Assembly (NCBI GenBank): GCA_030849805.1
Contig: JASANZ010001809.1
Span: 1-17,050 of the forward strand
DNA length: 17,050 nucleotides
Direction of reading: 5' to 3'
DNA from: Sergeia podlipaevii
Taxonomy: Eukaryota; Euglenozoa; Kinetoplastea; Trypanosomatida; Trypanosomatidae
The translations under genes and the position numbers were made by a program. The notes under the pieces are model-generated. The model was not told where the DNA came from. It did not search any database and saw only the letters and a list, made by a program, of their open reading frames with translations. Numbering within the stretch: the first letter of the stretch is position 1; every line of letters begins with the position of its first letter. This document shows positions 1-7,879 of the stretch, piece by piece.

Positions 1-415
1 GGCTCACTATATAATTCGCAAAAAGATACTCAAGAAGTGGACGATCTAACTCATATATATATATTCCTAGAGAGAGAAAAAGGATGCGGACAAAGAAAAA
101 AAATAAGATACTTTGCAAGCCAAATTCATGTGCTGATAATGGGCTGTGTTTGATGCAAAAAAAAAAAAAAGTACTTAAAAAGTTCGTATGAACATAGAAT
201 GTTGGAGCTTTAAGCAATGTATTGAAGTAACCCCATTTTGCTGTTGAAGAAGAGAAAACTATTGCTACACACGTGCTACTGAGAGCGCCAAAAAAAAAAA
301 AAAAAACGTACACCTTGTGTATGCGCGCACGCGCTTCTTTCCCATTCTTCCGAGATCATGTAGATCTACTTTTTTTTTTTCTGACTTTCCCTTAAAAAAA
401 AAAAAAAAATCATCT
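1..415. other. Spacer downstream of the acid phosphatase gene
   Basis: No gene is visible here. On the minus strand this is the 3' UTR of the acid phosphatase, followed by the spacer towards the next gene off the left edge. It holds three long A runs on the plus strand (157-170, 290-306 and 394-409), which read as U tracts in the transcript, and one T run (370-380). A short TA repeat lies near 53-63. The U tracts could serve as polypyrimidine tracts for the next gene, but that gene's start is outside the window. Confidence 0.6.
370..409 (-). repeat. Complementary U16 / A11 homopolymer pair just after the stop codon
   Basis: On the transcribed strand, six bases after the phosphatase stop codon, a run of 16 U (409-394) is followed by 13 mixed bases and then a run of 11 A (380-370). 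The two runs can pair into a perfect 11-bp A-U hairpin, with spare U residues. The runs are seen directly; a role in mRNA stability or 3' end choice is only inference. Confidence 0.6.
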
Positions 416-2023
416 TTAAACAATCGTCACCTCGATGTCTGGGTTGTGACGTCGGCGCTGAATGTAGCCACGAACATATGGGAAGACGATTCCCACCACA
501 AAACCAACGACAAACAAAATGATAGTAATGAGAGCTACTACGCCGCCCGATACCCCGCTATGCGTAGAGCCGCCATCATCAGACCCGTCGTCAGTCTTAT
601 AGCACCCATAGTCAACAGCGTTGAGCGTGTACCCGGGACCACAGGCAAAGGCTGGGCATTGAGTGCGATAGAAAAGACACTCGCTAGAGAGAGAGTTCTG
701 CTCGGCAGTGTCTGGTGCAACCCCTGAGCGTGCGCGAGCACTAGCCGCGACCTCAGGTGGACACCCCATGCGCTCCACGTAAACTGGGGCTAGATAGCAC
801 AAGCCAGCCGCTGTGGTCGGACTTGAGGTGTCGATGAAACGTGCAAAGTCGGCAAGCGGGCACACGTTGTTCGTCGCAGTGTAGAGTTTCCCACGTGCTG
901 TGACGCATTGCATGTGAAAGCTGGTCAAGGCGAACACGTAGTCGGTCTCAGGAGTTTCGCCAGGATGGCCACGAAACACACGCACGTACGGAACATCCTC
1001 CTCACCAGCTTCTCCGCTCGTTCTTTTGCGAAGGAGCTCGATCACGATGGTGGAGCCGAAGGGCGGCATGACTGTTTCGTAAGAGTTGTCACCAAGCGTG
1101 GAGACAAAGGGTGTTACGGTCGTGTCGTGTGCACTGTATTCAATAAAGCGGTAGCTTGAATCCCCCTGTGCGTGGCGCCGCATGTGCTTCAGCACTTCTT
1201 GTGCCAAGCCCTGCCCGTAGCTTCCCGTGCGCTGATGGATCGGGTTATTGCCATCGTATACGTAGCGATGCTTGTAAAAAGCCGCCGTGACAGCGCAGAG
1301 CTTGTCCAAATTCTCGCGAAGTTGCGGATAGCGGCCAGGCTCCTGCAGCTGTCCTGTTGAACGGTAGGCTTCACCGACATCGCACAGGTCAGTTGCGCAC
1401 CGACTGCGATTGCTCACAGAACTGCAGTACTCTTCCAAGTGCACCTCCGCGCCAATGGCGCGCAGCATGTCTGTGGTGAAGTGGCGATCTACGACGAGGT
1501 TGCAGACGGCCTCCTCCTCCTCAGCTCCAAAGTTGTTCTGGGCACGTATTGCAGGGATTGCGTTAACGTTGAGAAGATCGTCCGTTTTGCCATAAACGGT
1601 GTGAATGGCGGGATAGTAGGCCGAGATTTGAGGGAAAAGGCCTCGGAGAAGAGCGCTGGAGCTCTGCAGCGTCCGTAGTACATCAGTGGAGCGGCTGTAA
1701 GCAATGGTCAAGTTGTAGCTGTCAGTATCGAGAAACGGCTTTTCCGGGGATACCACGCTCGTATCCTGTGTGTAGCGGCGACGAAGAAAGCGACCAACAT
1801 TGACCAGCATCATCTGTCCTGGGATGTTAAGATGGCCACAGGGGAACGTTTCACCACAGATCAGGGTCTTGTTATACGGTACAAGCGGGGAACGAGCACC
1901 ATGTCGGTGAACGATTTGAACGAGCTGTACGTCGTACTCTGGGGTGGCAAGGGTAGTGGTGGCTGATGCCAGCAGCGCCATGAGTACCACAAGGGGAAAG
2001 AACGATATATTACCAGTTGTCAT
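416..2023 (-). CDS. MBAP: Membrane-bound histidine acid phosphatase (MBAP family)
   Basis: 535 residues, ATG at 2023. It belongs to the histidine acid phosphatase family, which hydrolyses phosphomonoesters through a phosphohistidine intermediate. The signature RHGARSP lies at 40-46, with nucleophile H41. A second phosphate-pocket arginine is probable at R111 in YSRSTD. The proton-donor motif HD is at 299-300, in SAHDTT. A hydrophobic signal peptide covers about 8-26. A Gly/Ser/Asp-rich linker (about 478-492) leads to one transmembrane helix (about 493-515) and a tail of about 20 residues starting with basic RRR. Sequons N51, N104 and N205, and many cysteines, fit a lumenal ectodomain. Known trypanosomatid homologues sit in the endosomal/lysosomal system and flagellar pocket, so the same site is inferred. 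The first ATG after a good candidate splice acceptor (2113-2112) is this start. The family assignment is secure; the substrate is unknown. Confidence 0.95.
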   Translation of the reverse strand: MTTGNISFFPLVVLMALLASATTTLATPEYDVQLVQIVHRHGARSPLVPYNKTLICGETFPCGHLNIPGQMMLVNVGRFLRRRYTQDTSVVSPEKPFLDTDSYNLTIAYSRSTDVLRTLQSSSALLRGLFPQISAYYPAIHTVYGKTDDLLNVNAIPAIRAQNNFGAEEEEAVCNLVVDRHFTTDMLRAIGAEVHLEEYCSSVSNRSRCATDLCDVGEAYRSTGQLQEPGRYPQLRENLDKLCAVTAAFYKHRYVYDGNNPIHQRTGSYGQGLAQEVLKHMRRHAQGDSSYRFIEYSAHDTTVTPFVSTLGDNSYETVMPPFGSTIVIELLRKRTSGEAGEEDVPYVRVFRGHPGETPETDYVFALTSFHMQCVTARGKLYTATNNVCPLADFARFIDTSSPTTAAGLCYLAPVYVERMGCPPEVAASARARSGVAPDTAEQNSLSSECLFYRTQCPAFACGPGYTLNAVDYGCYKTDDGSDDGGSTHSGVSGGVVALITIILFVVGFVVGIVFPYVRGYIQRRRHNPDIEVTIV

Positions 2024-2042
2024 GGTTAAGTGTATGTGGGTC

Positions 2043-2080
2043 TGTATGTATGTATGCGCGTGTATATATATATATATATG
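2043..2080. repeat. TGTA / TA composite microsatellite
   Basis: Plus strand shows about three TGTA units followed, after a short GC interruption, by an uninterrupted TA alternation at 2063-2079. It lies in the presumed 5' UTR of the acid phosphatase, so length changes would alter the leader without affecting the protein. Confidence 0.7.
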
Positions 2081-2111
2081 ACAAATGCAAGTGTACTACC
2101 TATATACTAAA

Positions 2112-2162
2112 CTGCAAAAGCAAGTGTATATATTTGTATAGTAAAAACAAGAAAAAAAAAAA
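2112..2162 (-). promoter_or_regulatory. Candidate trans-splice acceptor for the acid phosphatase mRNA
   Basis: On the minus strand a run of about 11 T (2162-2152), further T-rich sequence and the context TTTTGCAG end in the first AG at 2113-2112. This matches the kinetoplastid pattern of a polypyrimidine tract plus the first downstream AG. A leader of about 88 nt would follow. It contains no ATG before the one at 2023, which supports that start. More AGs lie a few bases downstream, so the exact site may vary. Confidence 0.55.
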
Positions 2163-2197
2163 TCTGTGCGATGGGGCTGCTTGTCAAAATTTGTGGG

Positions 2198-2231
2198 CAC
2201 GCGCGCGTCTGTGTGTGTGTGTGTGTGTGTG
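2198..2231. repeat. CA(CG)n-(TG)n alternating purine-pyrimidine tract
   Basis: Positions 2198-2208 alternate C/A/C/G/C/G. After a two-base break an uninterrupted TG repeat runs over 2210-2231. Such tracts are the standard Z-DNA-prone sequence. It lies in the spacer upstream of the phosphatase splice acceptor and may be only a microsatellite. Confidence 0.7.
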
Positions 2232-2589
2232 CGTTTGCTATGGACTGCGTGGTGTGCGTATCACCGGGAAAAAAAATAGCAAATTTTTATGTATATAAAG
2301 AAAAATAGAGCACAAAGCAAGACATAAAGTATAATGAAAATTGTATATGTTAAATGATGATCTGTGCTAGAGGTTCACATCTGCACAGAGGATAAGTATC
2401 AGCAGAATCCACTGAGTGTTTAGAATCTTTCGTTCTGAAGAAGATGAATCAAGAGCAACCAGACAAATATATATGATCTCTCACTCATTAAACAGCAACA
2501 ACAAAAAAAAGCGTACTTGCAATATAAAAAAGAAAAAAGCAATGCGACACAACTACGCATGCATGCAAATGTGTGCCTATATGCCTTCT

Positions 2590-5094
2590 CTACTGATGTG
2601 CAGGAGCTGCGGGCAAGGGCGTATTATCGGTTATGATCGCATCCACCCCCATACGCGCTGCTTGCAAATATGAAAAGTATAGGTCACCGTTCCTCTCACT
2701 CCATGTCCACACCTTGAGGCCTCGGCGGTGTGCCTCAGCCACAATAGCCGCCCCAGGTGCACAGTCAAACTCGGTATAACTCAGAGAACCCTTTCCATCT
2801 TGCTTTTCCTCTTCTGCTTTGTTCTGCTCTTCAGAAAACGTGTAGAGCTCCGTAGCTACTGGGGTCTGCTGTGCAGTGTTGCGGAGTGCGTTGGAGGGAA
2901 TAGTCGCGTGAAGGGGAAATGTCTTCTGCCTTTCCTCATTCTCGCCACACAAAGTGCCTGAGTTGATGGACACTCCGGCAAGCCGATGCAGAGTGGCGAA
3001 CTGTATAGCGCCTTCAATATAGAAGGAGCGGTAGTCCTTGAGGTCGAACCGCTCCTCGGTATCACTGAGAAACAACACGTGGTAGCGGCTCTGCTTGGTA
3101 GCCAAAGCGATGCAAATATCGGGATCAAAGCTGCTGAAGGCGACTTGGCGAGGCGCGTGAGCGAAGACGACGTCAAGGATAGCATCCACAAATCCGTTTA
3201 CCTCAAACACATCAGTCTGAAGAAAAAGGTTTGCGTCGTACTGGGGCATAAAGGGATACTTTACCTCCAAGTTGACCCGTAGATCGGCAGGGATTCGACT
3301 GAACAGCTCATGAAGCGTGGGAAGGTGGTTAGTTATATTTTCCTGACGATGCAGCAGACGGCTACCATGGCTGGGCTTTAACGCTGCTGCAGTGGCGGCA
3401 TGTGACGTCTTCTCCGGTTTCCTGCCTCGCTTCCCTTTTGTTAGACTGGTAGTGCAGGCAGGTTCGCCGCCATGCGCCCCTAGCTGTGAGCGTGACAGCA
3501 GCAATATGTCCTCCCAGTGGGAAAGCATGAGCCGCTTCAGTCGTGGAGGAGGCCCGCATGGGTCAAAGGTGCGGGCTACAATACCCTCCAGTTGGTCCCT
3601 TGTCATATTACAAACGGCCACAGGAACAGGAATGGCCCGGTCAGCGTGCACGTCACTCAGCGGTGTATCTACGATAGGGAGTGATGCTCCTGCTCCAAGC
3701 TCTGCGCACCGCTTGCGGGCCCCAACCTTGGCATAGAGCTGCACAATGGGATCGTGAATGACAACAGGGACGCCATCGCGTGTCAGCATCACGTCAAACT
3801 CGACCATCTGATCACCGCGGTGGTGGGCAGCAATGAAGGACTCCACGCTGTTCTCCGCAAGCTTCGCCTTTCCTGCTGCTCCACGCTTCCAGCCGCAAGT
3901 GTACGTTTTACCGAGGCCGCGGTGACCAGCGAGGGTTTGAAGCGTGAGCTGGTTCTGATGGCTTGCGCGAGATCGTATGTAGCTAAGATCATTACGGCCA
4001 TTGCTGTAAGGAAATGAAACCAAATACTGCACGTGGAGCATCACCCAAGCGCTGTGGGACGCAAAGCTGCACTGCACAGGGAGAGCCAGTGTGCCGCGTG
4101 TGTTCTGCTTGAGCATCGCCGCGGTCATCACGGTCTTACCCATCGCCTTCACCATCTCGTGCCCGCCACCTCCAACAAGAACGGTGATGTCAGTCTCAAG
4201 CGCAATCTCCAGCGCATGGCCCTCCATCTCACGCAGGCTCAGGAGACAGTGCCAACACTGCTGCGTGACGTCACTATCGATGTAGGGACACCCAGCCACG
4301 CTCACTGGACTGGCACTGTGTAGACCCCGCACACACCACCCTTCCGTGGTGCAAGCGACAGAGTCGATGCAAGACTTGTGAGCTTCTTTTCCAGTCTTCA
4401 CCTTCTTCCAGAGTGGCGCAGCAACTGGTAAGCGGTCATCAGACCAGCAGCTTCCCGTCAACGGCACTGGCTGCACGGCCACAACGCTGAAGGGCAAAGT
4501 CGTCGTTCTGTAGTGGTGGCGACTCTGCAACGTGCGATGGCTATACGCTACTGTTGGATCGTTCTGATACATGGTCAAGGAGAGAACTGGACTGTTGTGG
4601 CGCAGTGCGTGAAGACTCGGAAAGTGTTCGGCTGCGCTGGCAAAGTGTATGACAGCTGCACTGGAAAGATCCATCGTGGCAGTGCATGCCGTATCTGTGC
4701 CTGGTTGCCACTCAATAAGAAGCGAGCGCGGGGTACTCTCGATGTCATCTACAGCTACGATCTCCCACGTGGGCAGGACGGCAGTGGAGGAACTTTGAGA
4801 AGCAAGTAACACGAGGCGGCATGGAAGTGTCAAGGACAAAAGCGAGTTGTGAGTTGGTAAACACGCCAGTTGAAGTGTTTCTGCGGGCAGGAACGCTGTG
4901 CCTGTGTATGCGCCAGAAGCAATGTCATGGAAAAGGAGAAGTGGGTCCGTGCGGCCCCACGCTCCAAGCTCATTAGGGCTCGCTACTAGGCCAAGACGAA
5001 CCTCACCGCCCTTGTCCAACCCCGCATGCTCGTTGATCTGATGCTCTGAGACCCCACGAAGCAACACATGCACACAAGTACTTGCAGCCGACAT
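2590..5094 (-). CDS. Glycerophosphodiester phosphodiesterase with CBM20-like N-terminal domain (GPCPD1/GDE5-like)
   Basis: 834 residues from the first in-frame ATG at 5094; the open frame extends to 5211 only with a TTG. The C-terminal half is a GDPD domain: HRG at 391-393, ENS shortly after, EFD at 432-434, the LTRDG turn, HD at 447-448, the EVK strand at 610-612, and the late WTWS and DAIITDN segments. These are the family's metal-binding and catalytic positions. GDPDs split glycerophosphodiesters such as glycerophosphocholine into glycerol-3-phosphate and an alcohol. Residues about 6-110 look like a CBM20 starch-binding domain (VASPNELGAWG, then DPLLLF), as in human GPCPD1 and its fungal relatives. 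No signal peptide or membrane segment is visible, so it is probably cytosolic. A charged KGKRGRK insert interrupts the catalytic domain after HD. The GDPD call is firm; the CBM20 call is by motif and architecture, and the substrate is inferred. Confidence 0.9.
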   Translation of the reverse strand: MSAASTCVHVLLRGVSEHQINEHAGLDKGGEVRLGLVASPNELGAWGRTDPLLLFHDIASGAYTGTAFLPAETLQLACLPTHNSLLSLTLPCRLVLLASQSSSTAVLPTWEIVAVDDIESTPRSLLIEWQPGTDTACTATMDLSSAAVIHFASAAEHFPSLHALRHNSPVLSLTMYQNDPTVAYSHRTLQSRHHYRTTTLPFSVVAVQPVPLTGSCWSDDRLPVAAPLWKKVKTGKEAHKSCIDSVACTTEGWCVRGLHSASPVSVAGCPYIDSDVTQQCWHCLLSLREMEGHALEIALETDITVLVGGGGHEMVKAMGKTVMTAAMLKQNTRGTLALPVQCSFASHSAWVMLHVQYLVSFPYSNGRNDLSYIRSRASHQNQLTLQTLAGHRGLGKTYTCGWKRGAAGKAKLAENSVESFIAAHHRGDQMVEFDVMLTRDGVPVVIHDPIVQLYAKVGARKRCAELGAGASLPIVDTPLSDVHADRAIPVPVAVCNMTRDQLEGIVARTFDPCGPPPRLKRLMLSHWEDILLLSRSQLGAHGGEPACTTSLTKGKRGRKPEKTSHAATAAALKPSHGSRLLHRQENITNHLPTLHELFSRIPADLRVNLEVKYPFMPQYDANLFLQTDVFEVNGFVDAILDVVFAHAPRQVAFSSFDPDICIALATKQSRYHVLFLSDTEERFDLKDYRSFYIEGAIQFATLHRLAGVSINSGTLCGENEERQKTFPLHATIPSNALRNTAQQTPVATELYTFSEEQNKAEEEKQDGKGSLSYTEFDCAPGAAIVAEAHRRGLKVWTWSERNGDLYFSYLQAARMGVDAIITDNTPLPAAPAHQ

Positions 5095-5192
5095 ATTGTT
5101 GAATGCGTACCGTACAGAAGAAAGAAAATAAGGGGAGAAAAAATATGTATGAGCAAAACAAAATTCGATAAGTTGTGGCTTATTGTAGCGCA

Positions 5193-5220
5193 CTTCACAG
5201 ACAGAAACCAAAAAAAAAGA
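5193..5220 (-). promoter_or_regulatory. Candidate trans-splice acceptor for the GDPD mRNA
   Basis: On the minus strand a T run (about 5218-5210) followed by GGTTTCTGTCTGTGAAG gives the first AG at 5194-5193. The leader would be about 98 nt with no ATG before 5094. An mRNA starting here cannot include the TTG at 5211, which supports the 834-residue protein. A second, longer pyrimidine tract with AG at 5350-5349 lies upstream. Use of that one would add an ATG at 5347 opening a short uORF. Confidence 0.5.
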
Positions 5221-5348
5221 GCGTGCAATAGAATTAATTTATAGCAATAGAAAAAGAAAAAATGTTGCAGTCTACAAAAGTTCTGTTGCTAAGGTTTCCC
5301 TCGGTATCTTGTCCTTGAAAGTCACGAACAAACTTCCGCAAACGCATG

Positions 5349-5387
5349 CTAAAAGTATCGAGAGAGAGAGAGAGAGAGAGGGGGGGT
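5349..5387 (-). promoter_or_regulatory. Strong C7-(CT)n polypyrimidine tract with downstream AG
   Basis: The plus strand reads (GA)n at 5360-5380 running into a G run to 5386. On the transcribed strand this is C7 followed by about ten CT units, then GATACTTTTAG with the AG at 5350-5349. It is the longest uninterrupted pyrimidine tract in this spacer. It is a plausible alternative splice acceptor for GDPD, or a signal for polyadenylation of the upstream RCC1-like mRNA, since the two events are coupled in kinetoplastids. Confidence 0.45.
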
Positions 5388-5780
5388 AAAGAAACAGATA
5401 GATGGTACACTGCTGATGCGCCACCCAGTCGCAAGTCATGTTCGCATTTCTTTTTTTTGCTGTCAACAGTTGAACAAGTTATGTTAAAGGGGGCACTTTT
5501 CAAAAAAAAAAATTGGAAATTGATTGATTATGCATAACTCTCACACAACATAATGCTGATCGTGGAGGTTCACAAAGGAAAAATATATACATTGCAGTTT
5601 CTGCAGCAGTGCATGGCTGTTGATGTCTTCTCCCATAATCGTCCTCAATAAAGCTGATACATACCTGGAGAAAACCACACAAGCAACGCGTGTCCACTCG
5701 CTACATCGATTTCTCTTTCATTCATTGCTCCTCTTCGCAAAAAGAAAAAAAAGAAGGAGAAGGATAAGGAGAAAGCAGTT

Positions 5781-5804
5781 CTCTCTCTCTATCTATCTAT
5801 CTAT
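5781..5804. repeat. CT / ATCT microsatellite
   Basis: Plus strand has five CT units (5781-5790) followed by about three and a half ATCT units (to 5804). It lies about 30 bases past the stop codon of the RCC1-like gene, in its 3' UTR, where it reads as AGAT/AG on the transcript. Confidence 0.7.
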
Positions 5805-5833
5805 CCTCCTCCCCTCCTCATATTCCTCAACGC

Positions 5834-7861
5834 CTATAATGCAATGACGCAATGCTGAAAAGGCAGAATGCTATCCACATCTAGAAGACTGAACATATGA
5901 GAGTCATCGTCCATAGCACCACTCTGCGCATCACGCAGCAGCCTACCTTTCCTACTTGCAGACCCACCCGTTTCCTCTGTCTCTGGGTGACGCACCGAAG
6001 CCGTGAGCGTCTCTGAGCTCTGGGCCGACACCTCATAGAGCGCATTTGTTACGTTACTCTGAACAAATATGACAGTTGTGGCGGTGCCGCAGAGGTCCGC
6101 GGCGGCGGACGGGGAAATGTCGTCATCTCCTACTGTAAGCGTTGCCTTGGCGCGGGAAGGAATTTTCACCATGACGGCATTGGGATAGCAGAAACACTCC
6201 AGGCGCTCACGAGCCGGCGCCGTGGACGAGAAATCCATCGCATTGCCCTCGCGATTGTACATAGAACCAGTATCACTGGTCTCAGGCGCGACTTCTGAGG
6301 GGTGTAGGTAACCCTGAGCCTTCATGGCAGCCTGAATGGAGTTCGTCCAGTGCATGAGTCCAAATGAATATGCCTCAGAGACACAAGTAAGAGGGCGACC
6401 CAGTGCGCCGTACTCGTCGTACCTTGAAGCCGAGCCCCCACCCTGGCGCCAGCTACGCGACAGAGGGAGACCACAAGATAACCACTCCATTCTGTTCGTG
6501 AGTGCCACCGTCAGAGTCGCGCAGCACCACACAGCAACGATGCACGGCTGCCGTGGGTCCGCTTCAGCGTCCAGTCGTGGCACACGCAGTGGGAAGAACA
6601 TGCTTTCTGCAGAGCCATGCGGAGCTCTCAAGCTGCTGTAGGCCTTGGCATCTAGTAGCCGCCGATTTGCTCTCGTGTCTTGTGTTGACGTGGTGGAACG
6701 CCCGCGCTTCACCGTGACCTGTGATGGCGCGCGAGTAAGGTTCTCGGTGTTGGGTGTAAGCACGACGGTAGTGGAGGGGGACTGCTGCTCCAGCGAGCAC
6801 GCCGAGGCGGCTTCTTCGACGCTAACGAGAATGGGGGGTGGCTTGTGCGGCTTTCCCTGTTGCGCCTGCTTCTTCTGTGTCTTGATGCTAGAGTCCAGAA
6901 AGGTAGCGGGCGTTGGCGCGACCGCGTTGTGAGTGTTGCCCAGTCCAAGCTGTCCACACGTGTTATCCCCAAATGCAAGAAGCTTGCCCGTTTCCAGAAG
7001 AACAAAACTGTGATAGCCAGCGGCTGCAATTTGTCTTATGGGGAGGCCAAAGAGGAGCTGGATAGAGCGGAAGGAGGTCTGTGCGGGAATGATGCGGCGA
7101 CCACTGAGTTGCCCACATTGACTACGCCCACAGCCATATACCGCATTGCCCCTGGAAGAGAGTAGAAGGGTGTGCTGTGCTCCACACGCTACAGCCTTAA
7201 TGCAGACAGCGCGGTTAGGGCGTCGCGTGGGCAACTTGTCAGCGTCAATGAGAGACATGTACATGTCGTCTTCCTCGTTGCCGTAGTCGTTGTCTTTTTC
7301 TCCGTTGGTCTCATGCTGGGAGGCATCAAAACAGCTGTTTGTGGCATCCTTGCCGCCCATGGCAAGCCCAAATCGTGCGATGCGGCGCGGTTGGGAAAGG
7401 CGTGGAATGCGTACCGCAGCGCTCGCACCATTGCTGCCCTCCTCATCAGCACTACCTTCTATCTCCGGCTCTGGCAGCCGATCCCATATATTACCGTCAC
7501 CAAGCTGCCCGTGCTTGTTACCATACCCGAGTGAGTACACCGCTCCGGAGACGGTGCAAAACACAATGTGTTCGTCCCCAGCCGCGACGTCCACGACGGC
7601 CTCTCCGCCAGATGAAATTACAGTTCCGTGCCGCTCTGGCACCTGCGGGGCAAGCAGCAGGAGCACGCCACTTTCAAATGCAACGACACTGTAGTACGCT
7701 GCACAGTGCGCGGTCTTGATAATACAGTCGCCCTCGGTTATGTAAGGCTTGATCAGAGCATGTGCCTCGCTCGCTACGTCGCACACGGCGTGTGACACAA
7801 CCGACTCGGGGGTCAAAGTGGCAGCCATTTGGCTACACGTGGGGATCACTGTAAAGGACAT
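5834..7861 (-). CDS. RCC1-repeat (regulator of chromosome condensation-like) protein
   Basis: 675 residues from the ATG at 7861; the open frame begins six codons earlier with a TTG. Three canonical RCC1-type repeats are visible: about 90-125 (YSLGYGNKHGQLGDGN), about 222-256 (VYGCGRSQCGQLSG) and about 278-312 (LLAFGDNTCGQLGLGN), each preceded by the usual 'aaG..H...l' strand. A weaker strand pair near 50-75 and another around 440-470 (WCCATLTVALTNR, then LSCGL) may be degenerate blades. Long polar, Ser/Glu/Asp-rich inserts separate them. Such repeats fold as a beta-propeller used for protein or chromatin binding; a true Ran exchange factor is not implied. No signal peptide or membrane helix is seen. 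A pyrimidine tract and AG end 19 bases before the ATG. The repeat family is clear; the function is unknown. Confidence 0.87.
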   Translation of the reverse strand: MSFTVIPTCSQMAATLTPESVVSHAVCDVASEAHALIKPYITEGDCIIKTAHCAAYYSVVAFESGVLLLLAPQVPERHGTVISSGGEAVVDVAAGDEHIVFCTVSGAVYSLGYGNKHGQLGDGNIWDRLPEPEIEGSADEEGSNGASAAVRIPRLSQPRRIARFGLAMGGKDATNSCFDASQHETNGEKDNDYGNEEDDMYMSLIDADKLPTRRPNRAVCIKAVACGAQHTLLLSSRGNAVYGCGRSQCGQLSGRRIIPAQTSFRSIQLLFGLPIRQIAAAGYHSFVLLETGKLLAFGDNTCGQLGLGNTHNAVAPTPATFLDSSIKTQKKQAQQGKPHKPPPILVSVEEAASACSLEQQSPSTTVVLTPNTENLTRAPSQVTVKRGRSTTSTQDTRANRRLLDAKAYSSLRAPHGSAESMFFPLRVPRLDAEADPRQPCIVAVWCCATLTVALTNRMEWLSCGLPLSRSWRQGGGSASRYDEYGALGRPLTCVSEAYSFGLMHWTNSIQAAMKAQGYLHPSEVAPETSDTGSMYNREGNAMDFSSTAPARERLECFCYPNAVMVKIPSRAKATLTVGDDDISPSAAADLCGTATTVIFVQSNVTNALYEVSAQSSETLTASVRHPETEETGGSASRKGRLLRDAQSGAMDDDSHMFSLLDVDSILPFQHCVIAL

Positions 7862-7879
7862 AATTTTTTTGGTTTGCAA

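Larger units (their letters stand above)
2024..2589. other. Spacer between GDPD and acid phosphatase genes
   Basis: No gene is seen. Read on the minus strand, it contains the 3' UTR of the GDPD gene, then an alternating CA/GC tract, then a U-rich tract and the acceptor and 5' UTR of the phosphatase. The plus strand has a TGTA/TA composite repeat (2043-2080), a TG repeat (2210-2231) and short A runs. Reading frames here are low-complexity and resemble no protein I know. Confidence 0.6.
5095..5833. other. Spacer between RCC1-like and GDPD genes
   Basis: No gene is supported. On the minus strand it starts with the RCC1-like 3' UTR, which contains AG/AGAT repeats complementary to 5781-5804. It then passes the C-run/CT tract complementary to 5360-5386, and ends in the GDPD 5' UTR. 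The 5095-5211 part stays open in the GDPD frame but has no ATG and a low-complexity F/Y-rich translation, so I treat it as untranslated. Confidence 0.6.

Noticed and set aside
317..727. 136-codon plus-strand frame
   Set aside because: It is antisense to the C-terminal part of the acid phosphatase and starts in homopolymer-rich spacer; the N-terminus is poly-Lys/Phe low complexity.
2352..2415. C/D box snoRNA on the plus strand (ATGATGA near 2354 and CTGA at 2412)
   Set aside because: Box-like motifs with suitable spacing are present, but there is no terminal stem, no convincing internal boxes, and the strand is opposite to transcription.
416..5094. Functional operon of acid phosphatase and glycerophosphodiesterase for phosphate scavenging
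   Set aside because: The pairing is tempting, but neighbours in kinetoplastid polycistronic units usually lack functional links. One enzyme appears lumenal and the other cytosolic.
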